Assembly: GCA_946800325.1 (NCBI GenBank)
Contig: OX326956.1
Coordinates: 48,345,052-48,409,051 of the forward strand
Reading direction: 5' to 3'
DNA: 64,000 nucleotides
DNA from: Luzula sylvatica
Lineage: Eukaryota; Streptophyta; Magnoliopsida; Poales; Juncaceae
The notes under the pieces are model-generated. The model searched no databases. It was not told where the DNA came from and saw nothing but the letters and a program-made list of their open reading frames with translations. Made by a program: the position numbers and the translations under genes. Positions 24,151 to 38,532 of this stretch are shown here, piece after piece (the first letter of the stretch is position 1; every line of letters starts with the position of its first letter).

Positions 24151-24421
24151 GACATCCGGTAAAAATAACATGTATAAATTATAATTATATTATTCGTAAA
24201 CATATATTATTTTATATTATAATTAAATTATAATATATCTATATAAAATAATATAGTATTATATATATTATTTAAAAGAATATGATTATATAAATAAAAT
24301 CTAATATTTTTATATTATTATAATGTTATAATGTTATATTACATTAATATAATTAGGTGTGTAAAAGGGTCGGATATTATCTGACCGAACCGTAATCATA
24401 TTCGAAAAATATTTGTCTTCG

Positions 24422-26706
<2,285 letters not shown>

Positions 26707-27546
26707 TATATATATATTCCGAATATGGATACGGTAAACGATTTTTTTCCTGGATACTGATACAGATATGGATACATATTCGGATATCCAAATGCGGATT
26801 TGGAGATCATATTCGAATATTTAAATATTCTGACTAATATTATTCATACATGTATCACCACATTTTGTTGTTTTTTTTAATGTATTCGTTATTTTGTTTT
26901 TGATTTTTTATGATTGTTTTATCAACGATACTTGAATATTTCGAATAAAAAAATATTTACTATATTCGATGATTGACATGACGATTTTAGATGGACATTT
27001 CTTTTAGTAAATAGTAAAATTATGATATAATAACCGTGTTTGAGTATCCGAAATTATTCGTATACGTATTTGTATTCGATATTATCCGAATTGTATCCGT
27101 ATTCGTAAAATATCCGAATCGTATAAGTATTTAATATTTATATTCGATAATATCCGAACCGTATCTGTATTCGTGTAATAACCGAATCGTATACGTATCC
27201 GTATACGTATCCGGTTACTATTCTTATTTGTATTCGTATTCGAAAATATTAAACGGATACATATACGGTTTAACCATTATCAATATCAGCTCCGTTTACA
27301 CCCCTACATATAACACATTTAATATAATTACTATATAATTCATAAAATTATGAGAATTATATTACCATAACAAAATAATTATGAAGAACCTGGTTCGCGA
27401 TCGGGTATATCCACGGGTATGATCTCACCCATACCCTATTCGTATTGGGTATTTTGTAATGAGATAATATCCGACCCACGAGTGTGATTAATCGGGCCTG
27501 GTGAAGAAGAAGATGATAATACTAGTCTAACTCGAGTGGTTATGGG

Positions 27547-27740
27547 CAGTGGCGGATCTAGGGGGCGAGCGGGAGGCCCAACCCCCTTTATGGAATCAAG
27601 AATCGATGTGTTAGCGAAAGATAGGTGATTTGTTCGATTGAAAAGTAATAAATATGACAATTTTGTTTGTATTTCACATATTTTGATTTTTTTTTTTTAA
27701 TTTCGGCCCCTCTTATATATTGATCATGAATCCGTCCCTG
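27547..27740. mobile_element. Short TIR element (MITE), ~194 bp
   Basis: It begins cagtggcggatctaggg and ends in the inverted form catgaatccgtccctg. The flanking 8-mers gttatggg and attaaggg match at 6 of 8 positions, weakly supporting an 8-bp target duplication. No coding capacity. Confidence 0.55.
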
Positions 27741-28144
27741 ATTAAGGGTGTTTGTAAATAACGGTTGTGGAGGGAGATGATGACATGTCAGAACTCGGAT
27801 GTAAATTGTGGTTTAGTTTTTCATAAATGTGCCGGAACTCTCAAATGATTTGCTAAAAGTTTATAGGAGGATTTTTAGATTTGAGCCTTTACGGTTGAAT
27901 ATATTTAGAGTTTGGGTTAGGTTAAGAGTATATTTTAAGAAAATATGTGCTGGTATATATGTGATGACAAAATGTTGGAAAATAAGTAGAAAAAATGTGA
28001 TCAAATTATGGCAAAAAATATTGAAATTCAGAAATTTAAACATGTTCTAGTGATGTGAGATAGTGTGTTGACTGCTTTTACCAATTTAGTGTAAATATAT
28101 ATATATATATTTTTTTTTGAAGAGAATTTTAGGTCACGAATCGT

Positions 28145-28258
28145 GGGCATAATAGATTTTTTTTTTTTTATATTGATGTCACCGGAATTCGAACCAACAA
28201 TCTCTACAACATGAGAAGTTATTGTGCTGAGCACTCAACCATCCAGGCTATGTGATCA
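28145..28258 (-). mobile_element. tRNA-derived SINE copy 2 (best preserved)
   Basis: On the minus strand it reads A box tggttgagtgctcagc, B box ggttcgaattcc, then gacatcaatat and an A-run. This is the canonical layout of a tRNA-derived SINE with its poly-A tail at 28159-28168. Confidence 0.8.
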
Positions 28259-28495
28259 TTGACAGTGTAAATATTCTTAATGCGAAATAAATTGTTCTGT
28301 TTTCGTAAGTTTTGAATATGCCAAATATAAAGATACTGGAATTCAGAAATTTAATGTCGAGAACCCCCCTTTGTAATGAAATGGGCCAAATAGGGTTGTT
28401 TGTAAATAATAAAAAAGAATGGGCTTTTGTGCTAAAAGCATCGTGTGCTTTGGTTGAAACTTGAAACACAACAGATCTTCTTGTGTCGTACGTGA

Positions 28496-28570
28496 GAAAA
28501 AAGAAAAAAGAAAAAAGAAAAAGCAGAGGAGAGAAAGAGAAAGAAAAAGAAAAAGAAAAAGACAGGAAAA
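28496..28570. repeat. Purine-rich (GAAAAA)n low-complexity tract
   Basis: Repeated gaaaaa/gagaaa units of about 75 bp on the plus strand. Confidence 0.9.
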
Positions 28571-28585
28571 AGAAAAGAGTTGGCG

Positions 28586-31500
28586 ATGCTCGACTATTCT
28601 TCGATTCGAATGAAATTACCGGTTTGATATGACCTGTACGGTAGAAGTCCTTCTCCTATTTCTCTAAGTTAGTTTTTTTTCATTTTTGTGCGATTCTTCT
28701 TTGTTTTTGTAATACACCTCGTCGGTTAAAAATGTAGTGTTTAACCTAGGGTTTAAGCGTATCAAAACTCTAGAAGAAGGTTTTTGTTATTGTAATAGTG
28801 GTACGGTGGATTTGTACTGGTACCGAGTTTATAAAGAAGTTTTTCTTAAATTTGTGTCTTTAGTATTTTGTGTTGGATAATAATGACTATATTTCTATGG
28901 AGAAGAGGGAAGAGGAAGAAGAGGAAGGGATACCTTACAACCTTTTCTTTCTTATTTCTCTTACTTGCTTACTAACTTGAATGATACAATAATGAACACA
29001 ATGGAGGTGTTTATATAGCATACATAACTCACATGCATACTAACACTTGTCACTACCCTAATAACACTTGTCACTATCCTAATAACACTTGTCCACTCTT
29101 TTGCATGCATCTAACACTTGTCCACTCTCTTTCATGCATACTAACAAATGTCATGACTTTGACTCATTGACCCAAATTACATGCATGTGGACACTTGTCA
29201 CTCTAATTATTCTATTACTACTAATTAATAATTAAGTTTATTTATTCAACACCCCCTCTTAAACTTAATTCCTTGCAACTCCAAGCATCTTCCGCAACTT
29301 GATGAAAACATCATGCTTGAGTGCTTTCGTGAAGATATATGCAGCTTGATCTTGAGTCTTCACATATTTCACCTTGACTTCATCATTTGCAACACAATCT
29401 CGAATAAAATGATACCTCGTATCGATGTGCTTGCTTCGATCATGAAACACCGGATTTTTCGCAAGTGCAATAGCTGACATGTTGTCAACATAAATCTCCG
29501 TAGCTTCATCTTGATTGATCTCCAACTCCTTCAATAAATCTTTAAGCCATATGGCATGGCAGACACATGATGCGGCAGCGACGTACTCGGCTTCACACGT
29601 CGAAAGTGTCACGATTGACTGTTTCTTCGATCTCCATGTGAATGCAGTATCTCCCATAAAGAAAACAAAACCGGTTGTGCTTTTTCGGTCATCCATATCG
29701 CCTGCCCAATCGCTATCGCTATATCCCACAAGCTTGAATTCATTCGAAGAAGAATAATGTAATCCATAATCACTTGTACCCTTGATGTAACGGAAAATTC
29801 GTTTCACTGCCTTGAAATGCGTCTCGGTTGGTTTCTCCATGAATCGGCTTACAAGACCGACTCCAAAAAGAATATCCGGTCTCGTACAAGTTAAATACCT
29901 CAAGCTACCAACTGCGCTTTTGTAGGTAGATGGGTCCACAAGATCTCCTTCTTCGAGCTTGGACAATTTTAATCCGGTTTCGACCGGAGTAGCCACCGAT
30001 TGGCAATTGTCCATCTTGAACTTCTTAAGAATCTCATTAGCAAATCCTTCTTGGGAAATGAATATCCCTTCTTCTGTTTGCTTGACTTCGATCCCGAGAT
30101 AGTATGACATGAGACCAATATCGGTCATTTCAAATTCTCTAGCCATTGCTCCCTTGAATTCTTCAAACATGCGGTGATTGTTACCTGTAAAGATCAAATC
30201 ATCCACATAGAGACAAACAATCAAAATATCTCCTTCTTTGTTTGTCTTCACATAGAGAGCATGTTCATGTGGGCATTTTTCAAACCCATTCATCAAAAAA
30301 TATTTGTCGATTCGACTATTCCATGCTCTAGGTGCTTGCTTCAAGCCATACAACACTTTCTTCAATTTCAACACCTTATCTTCATGACCTTTGATCGCGT
30401 ATCCACGAGGTTGTTCAATGAACACCTCTTCTTCAATTGTTCCATTCAAGAAAGCTGACTTGACATCTAATTGGTGAATGCTCCACTTGTTTTGCGCCGC
30501 CAACGCAATTATCATTCGTATCGTCTCGAGTCGAACAACAGGGGCAAAGACTTCGTCATAGTCTATCCCAGCTCGTTGACTATATCCTTTTGCTACCAAT
30601 CTAGCTTTGTATCTGATAAGGAGATTTTTCATCACTTTTTACATGCACAAAATATAGAATTTAAATACATAAATATGATTAAAGTATACCAAATATTCAT
30701 AATTCCAATTTATTGAGATTAAATATTTTAAATTGTGTTTTTGTATTAATGTCAGGTGAAAAGTGCAATATCTCGCAAAACCAGAACTATGGACGGATCG
30801 GTCTCGTCGTACCGATCGATTTGATATATAATATGTTGATATTTGGTGCAAGCATGAGAGAGAAATTGAGCTTTTACTTCAAACGGGTCAAAACCGACTC
30901 GTTTCATCTGGACAACACTGACCTGGGAAATCTATATCCTGCATGATCCTCTGTGGCTGAACAACCCCACAACTCTTAAAACGAATCAAGATTAACCCTC
31001 TCCTCTGACCCGCCACTCGAAAAGACACACGTGAACCAAGCAGGAAAAGACCGGTCAAAGATTCAACCATCACGTGTAACCAACCCTGTAGCAAGTATAT
31101 TTACTATAAATCAACTCATTGCACGAAGTACTATACCACGGCGTCTGCACCAAATCCTGCTGCTGACCAGTCAAAGATGCCAGTTAGAATCCGTGCAATT
31201 CGTACACCAGGTCTCTTTTCCGCTATCTTAAACTCACTACACCAAGGCCACACAGTTCGATGCAACAGCGGATCGCTGTCTGACCAGTCAACGCCAGTCA
31301 CTCTCCAGATCTTCTGTGGCGAGTAAATCTTGTGATCTACGCTACGTGTCTGTTTCCCCTCTCTAGCTCTATGCGCTGCACGATCAGCCATATCGTTCTG
31401 TCCGCTGAGAATCTCGGGAGGTTGTTTGAACAAGTTGTTTTGGCTCCAACAGAAAAATACGTCGTCTCCATTTAATTAATCAAAGGACACCTCCATTACC

Positions 31501-34500
31501 CAGGCCCAAAGAAGGAATATAGAAGAAAATAAAAGCCCATCTCTGTCCATTTCTGACCAAATGGAGATGCGAGAATTTCCTGATGAATTTTGGGTGATTT
31601 AAAGATGAATTAAGCTGGATCTGAGGGAAATATCTTGGAGGGTATTTTTGGGTTTTCTCCCTCATACTTTGGCCAAATCAGATGAAATTTCGACCCTTGG
31701 ATTCAGTGCAACTTTCTCTAACTACCCATGTAAGTTGCATCCTGAGATCTGGAATTTTTGGACTCTTTTTCCCCCCTTTTTCTCCTATAAATAAGGTCCA
31801 AGATCTCCCTCTCAAATCATCCATTCTACCCACTCTCTCACCTGATCAAGAAATCCATTGATTCTTGAATCTCCATCTCTCCCAAGCTCTCTAGCTTCTC
31901 AAGCTCATCTTTGAGCCATTTTTGCCGAGAAGATCGTGTCGACGCACGGTTTCCGAGGCCGCTCCGAGGATCGATCCTCTCTCTCTCAAGCTCCCGAAGT
32001 TTCTCTCCTCCTCCTCTCATCTCCTTTCAAGGTGTGAAGACTCGAGGACCTCGCCAAGATTCGATCTTGGACTTCACTCTCTTCTTTTTCGGTACTCTCT
32101 TTTACAATTGTTGCGTTTTAATTAGGAAAATATTAGATTTGAATAAACTCTGATTGTAGATCTGTTATATTTGATAAAATAGAATTTGTAGAATTTTTGT
32201 GGATTTTATTTCGTAATTTTCCTATTTTTCCTTTGTGAAATACTCGATTGTTTTGTGCTGTTTTGTTAATTCCATTTAAAATAGAAAATTACTCAAAAAT
32301 AAGTCTTTCTCAATATCACTGTTTAGATATAGATCTGTAGTTTAATATAGTTTTTGAATAAATCAATTTCCTGCAATTTTCTATTTGTTATTGATTTTAC
32401 AAAATCAGCCTGTTAAGGAGTAAACTGTAAATTGATGAAAAATCTTAATTCTGGACCTCATTGTCTGTGCTGTTTGGATCAATTGTAGAACCGTTTAAAT
32501 TCCTAATTTTACTAGAAACTTTAGATCTGATATCACTCTTGAATTAGGATTTTGATTGAGTTTGTTTGATATAATGTTCGATTTGATATGAATTTCTGAA
32601 AACTGCCTCTCAATAAAAATCTTTCTGGACCTTTTCGTGATCTTCCAGGGGCCTATTTGAAATTTGCTCGTTACTTTTTACTGAAAGCTCAAAATTGTGA
32701 ACTTTTTGTGCCACTGGTCTCATTATTGAATTTTGAATCTCTGTACCAATTTTTAGACCTTTTCTCAAGATTTATAAATTGTAATGTTCATTTAATGCCT
32801 TGTGATCTGTGCATCGCAACAAATTGAAAATTGTGAATTTTAAAGTGAAACTTTGACCATCTCCTTGTGGAGTTAAGACGAGAATTGTGACTGAATATTG
32901 GGTGTTTTAGACACTAAGAACACTTCTTGAAATTAGAATATCGTTTATGCGCAAAATTTCCTTGGAACGAACCTCTACTTAGCCTATTCTAGTAGTTGTT
33001 TAAAAATAAATTTTGAGTAACTCGCAAGATTGAATTTACACATTTTAACGACCGGTTTTATGAGTTATCAGTATCTCTCGACTTCTCCTTTCGCATTCTT
33101 CTTTTCTTTAAAGACCCACTTTACACCGATAGGTCTCTTTCCTTGGGGTATAGTCGCCAACTCCCAAGTATTATTCTTCTCTATGGACTTCATTTCTTCG
33201 TCCATAGCTTTCCTCCATCTCTCGTCTTTCACGGCTTCTTCAAAGAGTATGACACCACAATCTGCTAAATTACAATAAAGATTCATGTCTTCATTTAAAT
33301 CGCGCGTCACGTCATAAAGTTCCTGGATACTTCTCGTCTTTTGTGGAATTTCGCTCGAACTATCACTTGAAGATGATGATGAAGGTATATTCGGATTAAT
33401 TGGAGAATGAGGAGGCGTGACCGGTTCTTGAGGAACTTCATCTCTTTCCTCATCATCGCCTTGAAATGGTAGAAAATCATACCTCTCTTTGTCTTCATTA
33501 CTCCACCTCCACTCATCTTCTTCATCAAACTCCACATCTCGACTAACAATCACTTTACCGTTATTTGGATTGTAGAGCTTGTATCCTTTCGAGCATTGAG
33601 AGTACCCAACAAATATGTGCTTCTTGCTCTTGTAGTCGAGTTTCGATCGTTCTTGATCCGGTACATGGACATATCCGATGCACCCAAATACTCTCAAATG
33701 CGAAACATTCGGCTTTATTCCATTCCAAGCTTCTTGAGGAGTTTGCTCGACTAAACTCTTCGTCGAACATCTATTCGATAGATACACTGCGCAAGTGACT
33801 GCTTCGGCCCAAAACTCTTTCGGCATGTTCTTTGTCTTCAACATGCTTCTCGCCATGTTGAGAATGCTTCGATTCTTCCTTTCAACTACGCCATTTTGTT
33901 GAGGAGACCTTGGAACGGTCAAGAATCGTTTGATGCCTTGTTCTTCACAAAACTTGTTGAACTCGTTGGAGCAAAACTCGCCACCTCTATCGGTTCTCAA
34001 CGACTTAATATGGCATCCACTTTCATTTTCCACAAGGGCCTTGAAGTTCTTGAAAGAATTAAACGCTTCCGATTTTTCTTTCAAAAAATAGACCCAAGTC
34101 TTTCTACTAAAATCGTCGATAAAGAGTAGAAAGTACCGATTTTTACCAAATGAAGATGGCTTGATCGGACCGCACACGTCGGCGTGAATGAGGTCAAGTG
34201 GTCCGCGTGCTCTTGAAGTGGCTTCCTTTGGAAAACTCTTGCGGGATTGTTTTCCCATGAGACATCCTTCGCAAACTTGATTCGGCTCTTCGATAGCCGG
34301 TAACCCCTTTAACATTTTCTTTTGTGCCATCAACTTCAAGCCTTCAAAATTTGCATGTCCAAGTCTCCAGTGCCAAATCCAAGAAGTTTCTTTCACGCAT
34401 GCCTTGAGACACTTCGCTACATCGGTTTGAATTTCGAGGTAGAACATCCTGTTCTTCGTCATGGGTACCTTCGCAATTACCTTTCCTCGATCATCTTGAA

Positions 34501-36293
34501 GGACGAGAGCACGATTCTTCATGTGAACTTCATAGTTCTTCTCGAGGAGTTGTCCCAAACTCAAAATGTTGGTCTTCATGTTCGGTATGTAATACACGTT
34601 ACTCATGTATTCGTGACCGCCATTCTTCGTACGAATCAAAATCGTTCCTTTTCCTTCGATTTGCACTTTTGAGTGGTCTCCAAAAGTAACGTGACCCATT
34701 ACCGAATTATCAAGCTCGACGAATTTACTTTTGTCTCCACACATATGGTTACTCGCTCCATTGTCGAGACACCGCAAATCCTTCTTTCCTTCTCCTTCAT
34801 GGTAAGCTACCAATAAAGTGGCATCGACTTCTTCATTTTCAGCAAAATTAGCCTTTTCTTTACCATCGTTTGGTGTATTCCAACAATCTCGAGCATAATG
34901 TCCAGGCTTGTGACAATTATAGCACTCGAACTTTTGTTTCGGGAAGCTTCCTCTACCGCGACCTCGAAAGGATTTACCTTCATTATTGGAAGTTTGCTTT
35001 TGTTCGCTCCTTCCACTTCCTCGGCCTCGTCCTCCGCGTCATCGTCCTCTGCCACGTTGGCTTGTTTCGCGAGCTCCTTTTTTCTCCTTTAAAGAGAGCT
35101 TCGCGGCGAAGACTTGCTCGGCCGGTTCTTCCTTCTTCTTGTTCATGCGTTCTTCATGGGCTTGTAACGAGCCCATAAGCTCGTCAATGGCCATAGCGTC
35201 CAAGTCTTTGGACTCCTCGATTGCTACTACAATGTGCTCGAACTTTGCATGCAACGAGCGAAGTACTTTCTCTATGACCCGAACATCCTCCAAAACTTCT
35301 CCATATCGTTTCATTTGATTCACTATAGCCAATATTCTCGAAAAGAAATCCGCAATAGATTCGGACTCTTTCATCCGCAATCCTTCAAATTCACCTCTTA
35401 ACGTTTGAAGACGTACCTTTTTTACTTTATTTGCCCCTTGGTTGGATTTTTGTAGGATCTCCCATGCTTCCTTAGCACTCGTCGCATTAGCTACTCTTTC
35501 GAACATCGATTCATCCAAACATTGATGAATGAGAGTGAGCGCTTGTCGATCCTTCTTTCGACTCTTAAGCAACGTGTCCTTTTCGGCAGCGGTTAACCGA
35601 TTTACGTTTTCCGACTCGGTGTAGCCACTTTCGACGACATCCCAACATTCATGACAACCAAGTAAAGCTTTCAAACGTATACACCAATTCTCGTAATTTT
35701 CTTTCGTAAGACGAGGGAATTGAAACGGAAAATTCGAACTCGCCATTGCAATATTGCTCTCGCTCGCTCTGATACCAGTTTGTTGGATAATAATGGCTAT
35801 ATTTCTATGGAGAAGAGGGAAGAGGAAGAAGAGGAAGGGATACCTTACAAGCTTTTCTTTCTTATTTCTCTTACTTGCTTACTAACTTGAATGATACAAT
35901 AATGAACACCATGGAGGTGTTTATATAGCATACATAACTCACATGCATACTAACACTTGTCACTACCCTAATAACACTTGTCACTATCCTAATAACACTT
36001 GTCCACTATTTTGCATGCATCTAACACTTGTCCACTCTCTTTCATGCATACTAACACATGTCATGACTTTGACTCATTGACCCAAATTACATGCATGTGG
36101 ACACTTGTCACTCTAATTATTCTATTACTACTAATTAATAATTAAGTTTATTTATTCAACATTTTGGTTGTGAGTTTTCCTTGCATATTGTGTTAATCAG
36201 GTGAAGTTGGTGGTGTTTATTGAAGTGAACGAGTTTATCAAAAATAACGCACACGAGGTGTTCGACTCCCGTGAGAAGAAATTTGTTGATTAA
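28586..36293 (+). CDS. Possible tiny two-exon gene split by the copia element (speculative)
   Basis: An ATG at 28586 opens 12 codons to 28621, where a GT donor follows. The next acceptor after the retrotransposon (tgttaatcag, 36191-36200) opens 31 in-phase codons to TAA at 36291-36293. The second exon reads like real protein ([23 protein letters not shown]). If spliced, the intron contains the whole 7.3-kb copia insertion. I do not recognise the 42-residue product, and exons may be missing. Confidence 0.2.
28871..29251 (-). repeat. Copia 3' LTR (left)
   Basis: 381 bp, nearly identical to 35781-36161. It contains tandem 'ctaataacacttgtcactac' type repeats. Outer flank TTTTG at 28866-28870. 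Confidence 0.97.
29252..29263 (-). promoter_or_regulatory. Polypurine tract of the copia element
   Basis: Minus-strand AAGAGGGGG directly abuts the 3' LTR, the expected plus-strand primer site for reverse transcription. Confidence 0.75.
29265..30613 (-). pseudogene. Copia pol, C-terminal part: reverse transcriptase and RNase H
   Basis: An open frame of about 449 codons up to the solo-LTR junction. It shows RT motifs ([18 protein letters not shown], the catalytic YVDD box near 30200) and RNase H motifs ([31 protein letters not shown]), ending in TAA at 29265. It is separated from the integrase part by the insertion at 30614-33070 and so has no native start. Confidence 0.93.
30614..33070 (+). 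mobile_element. Solo LTR (probably Ty3/gypsy) nested in the copia pol gene
   Basis: The 2457-bp insertion starts TGATAA, ends TTATCA, and is flanked by a perfect 5-bp duplication GTATC (30609-30613 and 33071-33075). Removing it leaves the pol frame in phase. No coding domain or second LTR is present. A TATA box with leader-like sequence (cctataaataagg, ~31785) points to plus-strand orientation. Size and ends fit a large gypsy-type LTR left after LTR-LTR recombination. Confidence 0.85.
33071..35038 (-). pseudogene. Copia pol, N-terminal part: zinc knuckle, protease, integrase, start of RT
   Basis: After the gag stop codon the same frame continues through the zinc knuckle [14 protein letters not shown] (~34900), the protease motif DNGASNHM (~34750), the integrase HHCC zinc finger and DDE core ([39 protein letters not shown]) and the RT entry (NNTWELA, KWVFK). 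It is cut at 33071 by the nested LTR. Similarity is to the Tnt1/Tork type of plant copia elements, from memory. Confidence 0.9.
35039..35746 (-). pseudogene. Copia gag, ending in a premature TGA
   Basis: 235 codons starting [11 protein letters not shown], with the copia gag hallmark [13 protein letters not shown] and [14 protein letters not shown]. The frame stops at TGA (35039-35041) inside an RGRGR repeat, before the zinc knuckle, and reopens immediately in the same frame. The TGA sits where repeated CGA/CGC Arg codons would be expected, consistent with a CpG C-to-T change. Confidence 0.92.
35766..35778 (-). promoter_or_regulatory. Primer-binding site of the copia element
   Basis: Minus-strand TGGTATCAGAGC two to three bases inside the 5' LTR, the standard plant copia site complementary to initiator Met-tRNA. 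Confidence 0.9.
35781..36161 (-). repeat. Copia 5' LTR (right)
   Basis: 381 bp partner of 28871-29251, with the TTTTG target duplication at 36162-36166. Confidence 0.97.
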
Positions 36294-38400
36294 CTAACCT
36301 ATATTTTTTCCAACAATTTAAACATCTTCGGACTTAAACATTTGTCTTTTATCCCTTAATTAAACCTTGTTCAGCTCCTGTATATGTAAAACAGCATATG
36401 GTTACAATTTTACAAGCTAGCAAGCCCTAAATCCTGATTAAACTCTATTAATTCATCTCTAAATCCATCAAAATTGGGTGATTCTATGACATGATTTTTT
36501 CTAAAAGGTATTTTGGAAATAAGTAATTATTTTAAAATTTTGACAATTAAATTAATTTTTTATTCAAGCATTGCATTAGTTATTATTTAGACTAGAGAAT
36601 TGAAAAATACAAAAATACTCTTACTTGCTTGTATAAGAATTGGAAAAAAAAATCCTACCATAGAATCATCCGGCAAAATTAGCCCCAATCCGTGAAAAAC
36701 ATCCTTTAATTTTATTTCCAATCATGCAATTACCCATTAATTCAGTCAATTTGCAGTCCCATGATCAATTTCAGCCCTACAACAACACATAAATCAGTTA
36801 CACATAAACAGCCGATAATCGGGTCAAATTAGTCAATGTCTCGATAAGCATTTGTTAAGCCTAAATCACTGATACAATCTGTCTGAAATGAGAAATTAGA
36901 GCTGAATAATCGACATGCGTAATGAGGTTAGGCATCATGAAGAAATTTAGATACAATTTGTCATGTCTTCCACCGGCTTAAATCACTGATACAATTTGTC
37001 TGAAATGAGAAATTAGTGAATGTGCTCTCTTCTGCATTGTAGGAGATTTTCGAAGAATAAAACAATGTGTCGAGATGCATTCGTGGAGGGCACAGTCCTC
37101 GTCGAGGCGATCCACTCTGACCCGAGAGAAATGGGAGAAATGCTCCATCGTTTTCATTGACAAGGGAGGAGAAAAATGTTTAGATATACCGTATACGAGA
37201 AGGAGATTTAAATAACAGAGAATGGGTAACCGGAATGAATGAAACTTGAAAAATTGTGTATGTTCCCTTTACAATTTCCTACCCGGTTTTATGTGCTGAC
37301 GATTAAGAATTAAATCACATTTAATCATTTAATACATGACACGCCGCACCGGCACCATGTGTGTTCGATAAGTCATTGTAAAACAAGTACAATTATGAGT
37401 TGGTCTTAACACATTGTAAACATATAGATCATTTAACAGAATAAATTTAGACAATGTCCCTTAATTTGTTCTTCTTTTCTTTTCTGAAAATCACACACAA
37501 GATTGATTTAATAAGGGCGCAGAGATGACGTACGACACGGAGGAGGTGGACTTTGAGAGTTCGGATTCAGACTCGAAGAAAACTGGAGACGATGGAGGAG
37601 ATCAAGTCACACAACTGACACGGGATTAACGTGGACGTGTTGTCGGGTTTCGACGCGTTGTCGAACGTGGATGTGCACGTGATGGATTATGCCGAGGACT
37701 TGTTTTGTGATTTTGTACGAATTTGTGATGTATTTTGATTGTGATTTTTGTGTTGATTTGAGTTTAATGTTTTGTGATTTATTTTCATGTCTTGTTATAT
37801 TTCGAAAGTCTAAAAAAAAAAGTCTACAATACAATCTTTGGTATTTTACAAACAAGATATCCAAATCTAAAATTCCGCATAAAACATCAAGAAATGAACT
37901 AACTCATACAACTGAAAATTACAAACAAAATATTCAAATTATAGTATTAAAAAAAATCTAAAATTTTGGTATCGCAATATTTCTCAATTCGCAATCTAAA
38001 CTGGTCAAAAATAATGTTAAAAACCCCTAAAATTTAGGATTCAAGCTGTTTCGCTATATACCCAGCGAAACACAGGAAATGATACTCATGCCCACTTCCC
38101 ACTCAATGTAAAAATCTGACAACGATCAATGGTCAAAAAACATGATTCAAATTGTGTTTGCCAGGTAACTTGGCGAAACAGTAAAAAAAATAATTTGGTT
38201 TTGACTCTTGTTAATAATATTTGACTCGGATTAACAGGTCAAAATAAGTATTAAGTTGTTTAGCCAAGTTACTTGGTGAATTGGAACTGTGTTTTGCGAA
38301 CTGGTGAAAGTTCTCTGCCGAGATATAAAGCAGGAGAATTTCTTAACTCGCGTTGGGCAAGCACCATAAAAAAAAGGGTCTCCATTTGCATGCTTTTAAT
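36294..38400. other. Intergenic region
   Basis: AT-rich. A ~33-bp motif (cactgatacaatYtgtctgaaatgagaaattag) occurs at 36868 and 36985. A 34-residue acidic ORF (37525-37629, MTYDTEEVDFESSDSDSKK) and the adjacent 37630-37735 stretch look like a coding remnant but match nothing I know. No complete gene. Confidence 0.6.
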
Positions 38401-38410
38401 TTGAATTGCT

Positions 38411-38420
38411 TTATATAAAG
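38411..38420 (+). promoter_or_regulatory. TATA box of the DUF247 gene
   Basis: TTATATAAAG about 113 bp upstream of the ATG. A similar 'atataaagcaggag' lies at about 38324, so the core promoter segment may be duplicated. Confidence 0.5.
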
Positions 38421-38532
38421 CAGGAGATTATGATGAGATATATGCTTAAACCCTCCAGAGATATATGCTTAAACCCTCCAGGACGACTCCACATGTTCTT
38501 GTTCTCAATAAAGCCGAAACATCACTTCAATT

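Larger units (their letters stand above)
28871..36161 (-). mobile_element. Ty1/copia LTR retrotransposon, nearly complete
   Basis: Two 381-bp LTRs (28871-29251 and 35781-36161) start TGTTGG and end CAACA. Perfect 5-bp target duplications TTTTG flank them (28866-28870, 36162-36166). The element is transcribed leftward: primer-binding site next to the right LTR, then gag, protease, integrase, reverse transcriptase and RNase H in copia order, and a polypurine tract by the left LTR. By eye the LTRs differ at about five positions, so insertion is fairly young. It is inactivated by a stop codon in gag and by a solo LTR inserted in the RT region. Confidence 0.97.

Noticed and set aside
23718..24233. 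Several long His-Thr or Cys-Val open frames
   Set aside because: They are pure translations of the (GT)n/(GA)n microsatellite on both strands.
28145..28258. Possible tRNA gene on the minus strand
   Set aside because: Only the A and B boxes are tRNA-like; there is no cloverleaf, and an A tail follows, so it is a SINE.
33307..35318. Multiple plus-strand and offset frames of 60-116 codons
   Set aside because: They are shadows of the copia polyprotein on the minus strand.
37607..37961. Two overlapping frames of 85-90 codons
   Set aside because: Low-complexity AT-rich translation on opposite strands without domain features.
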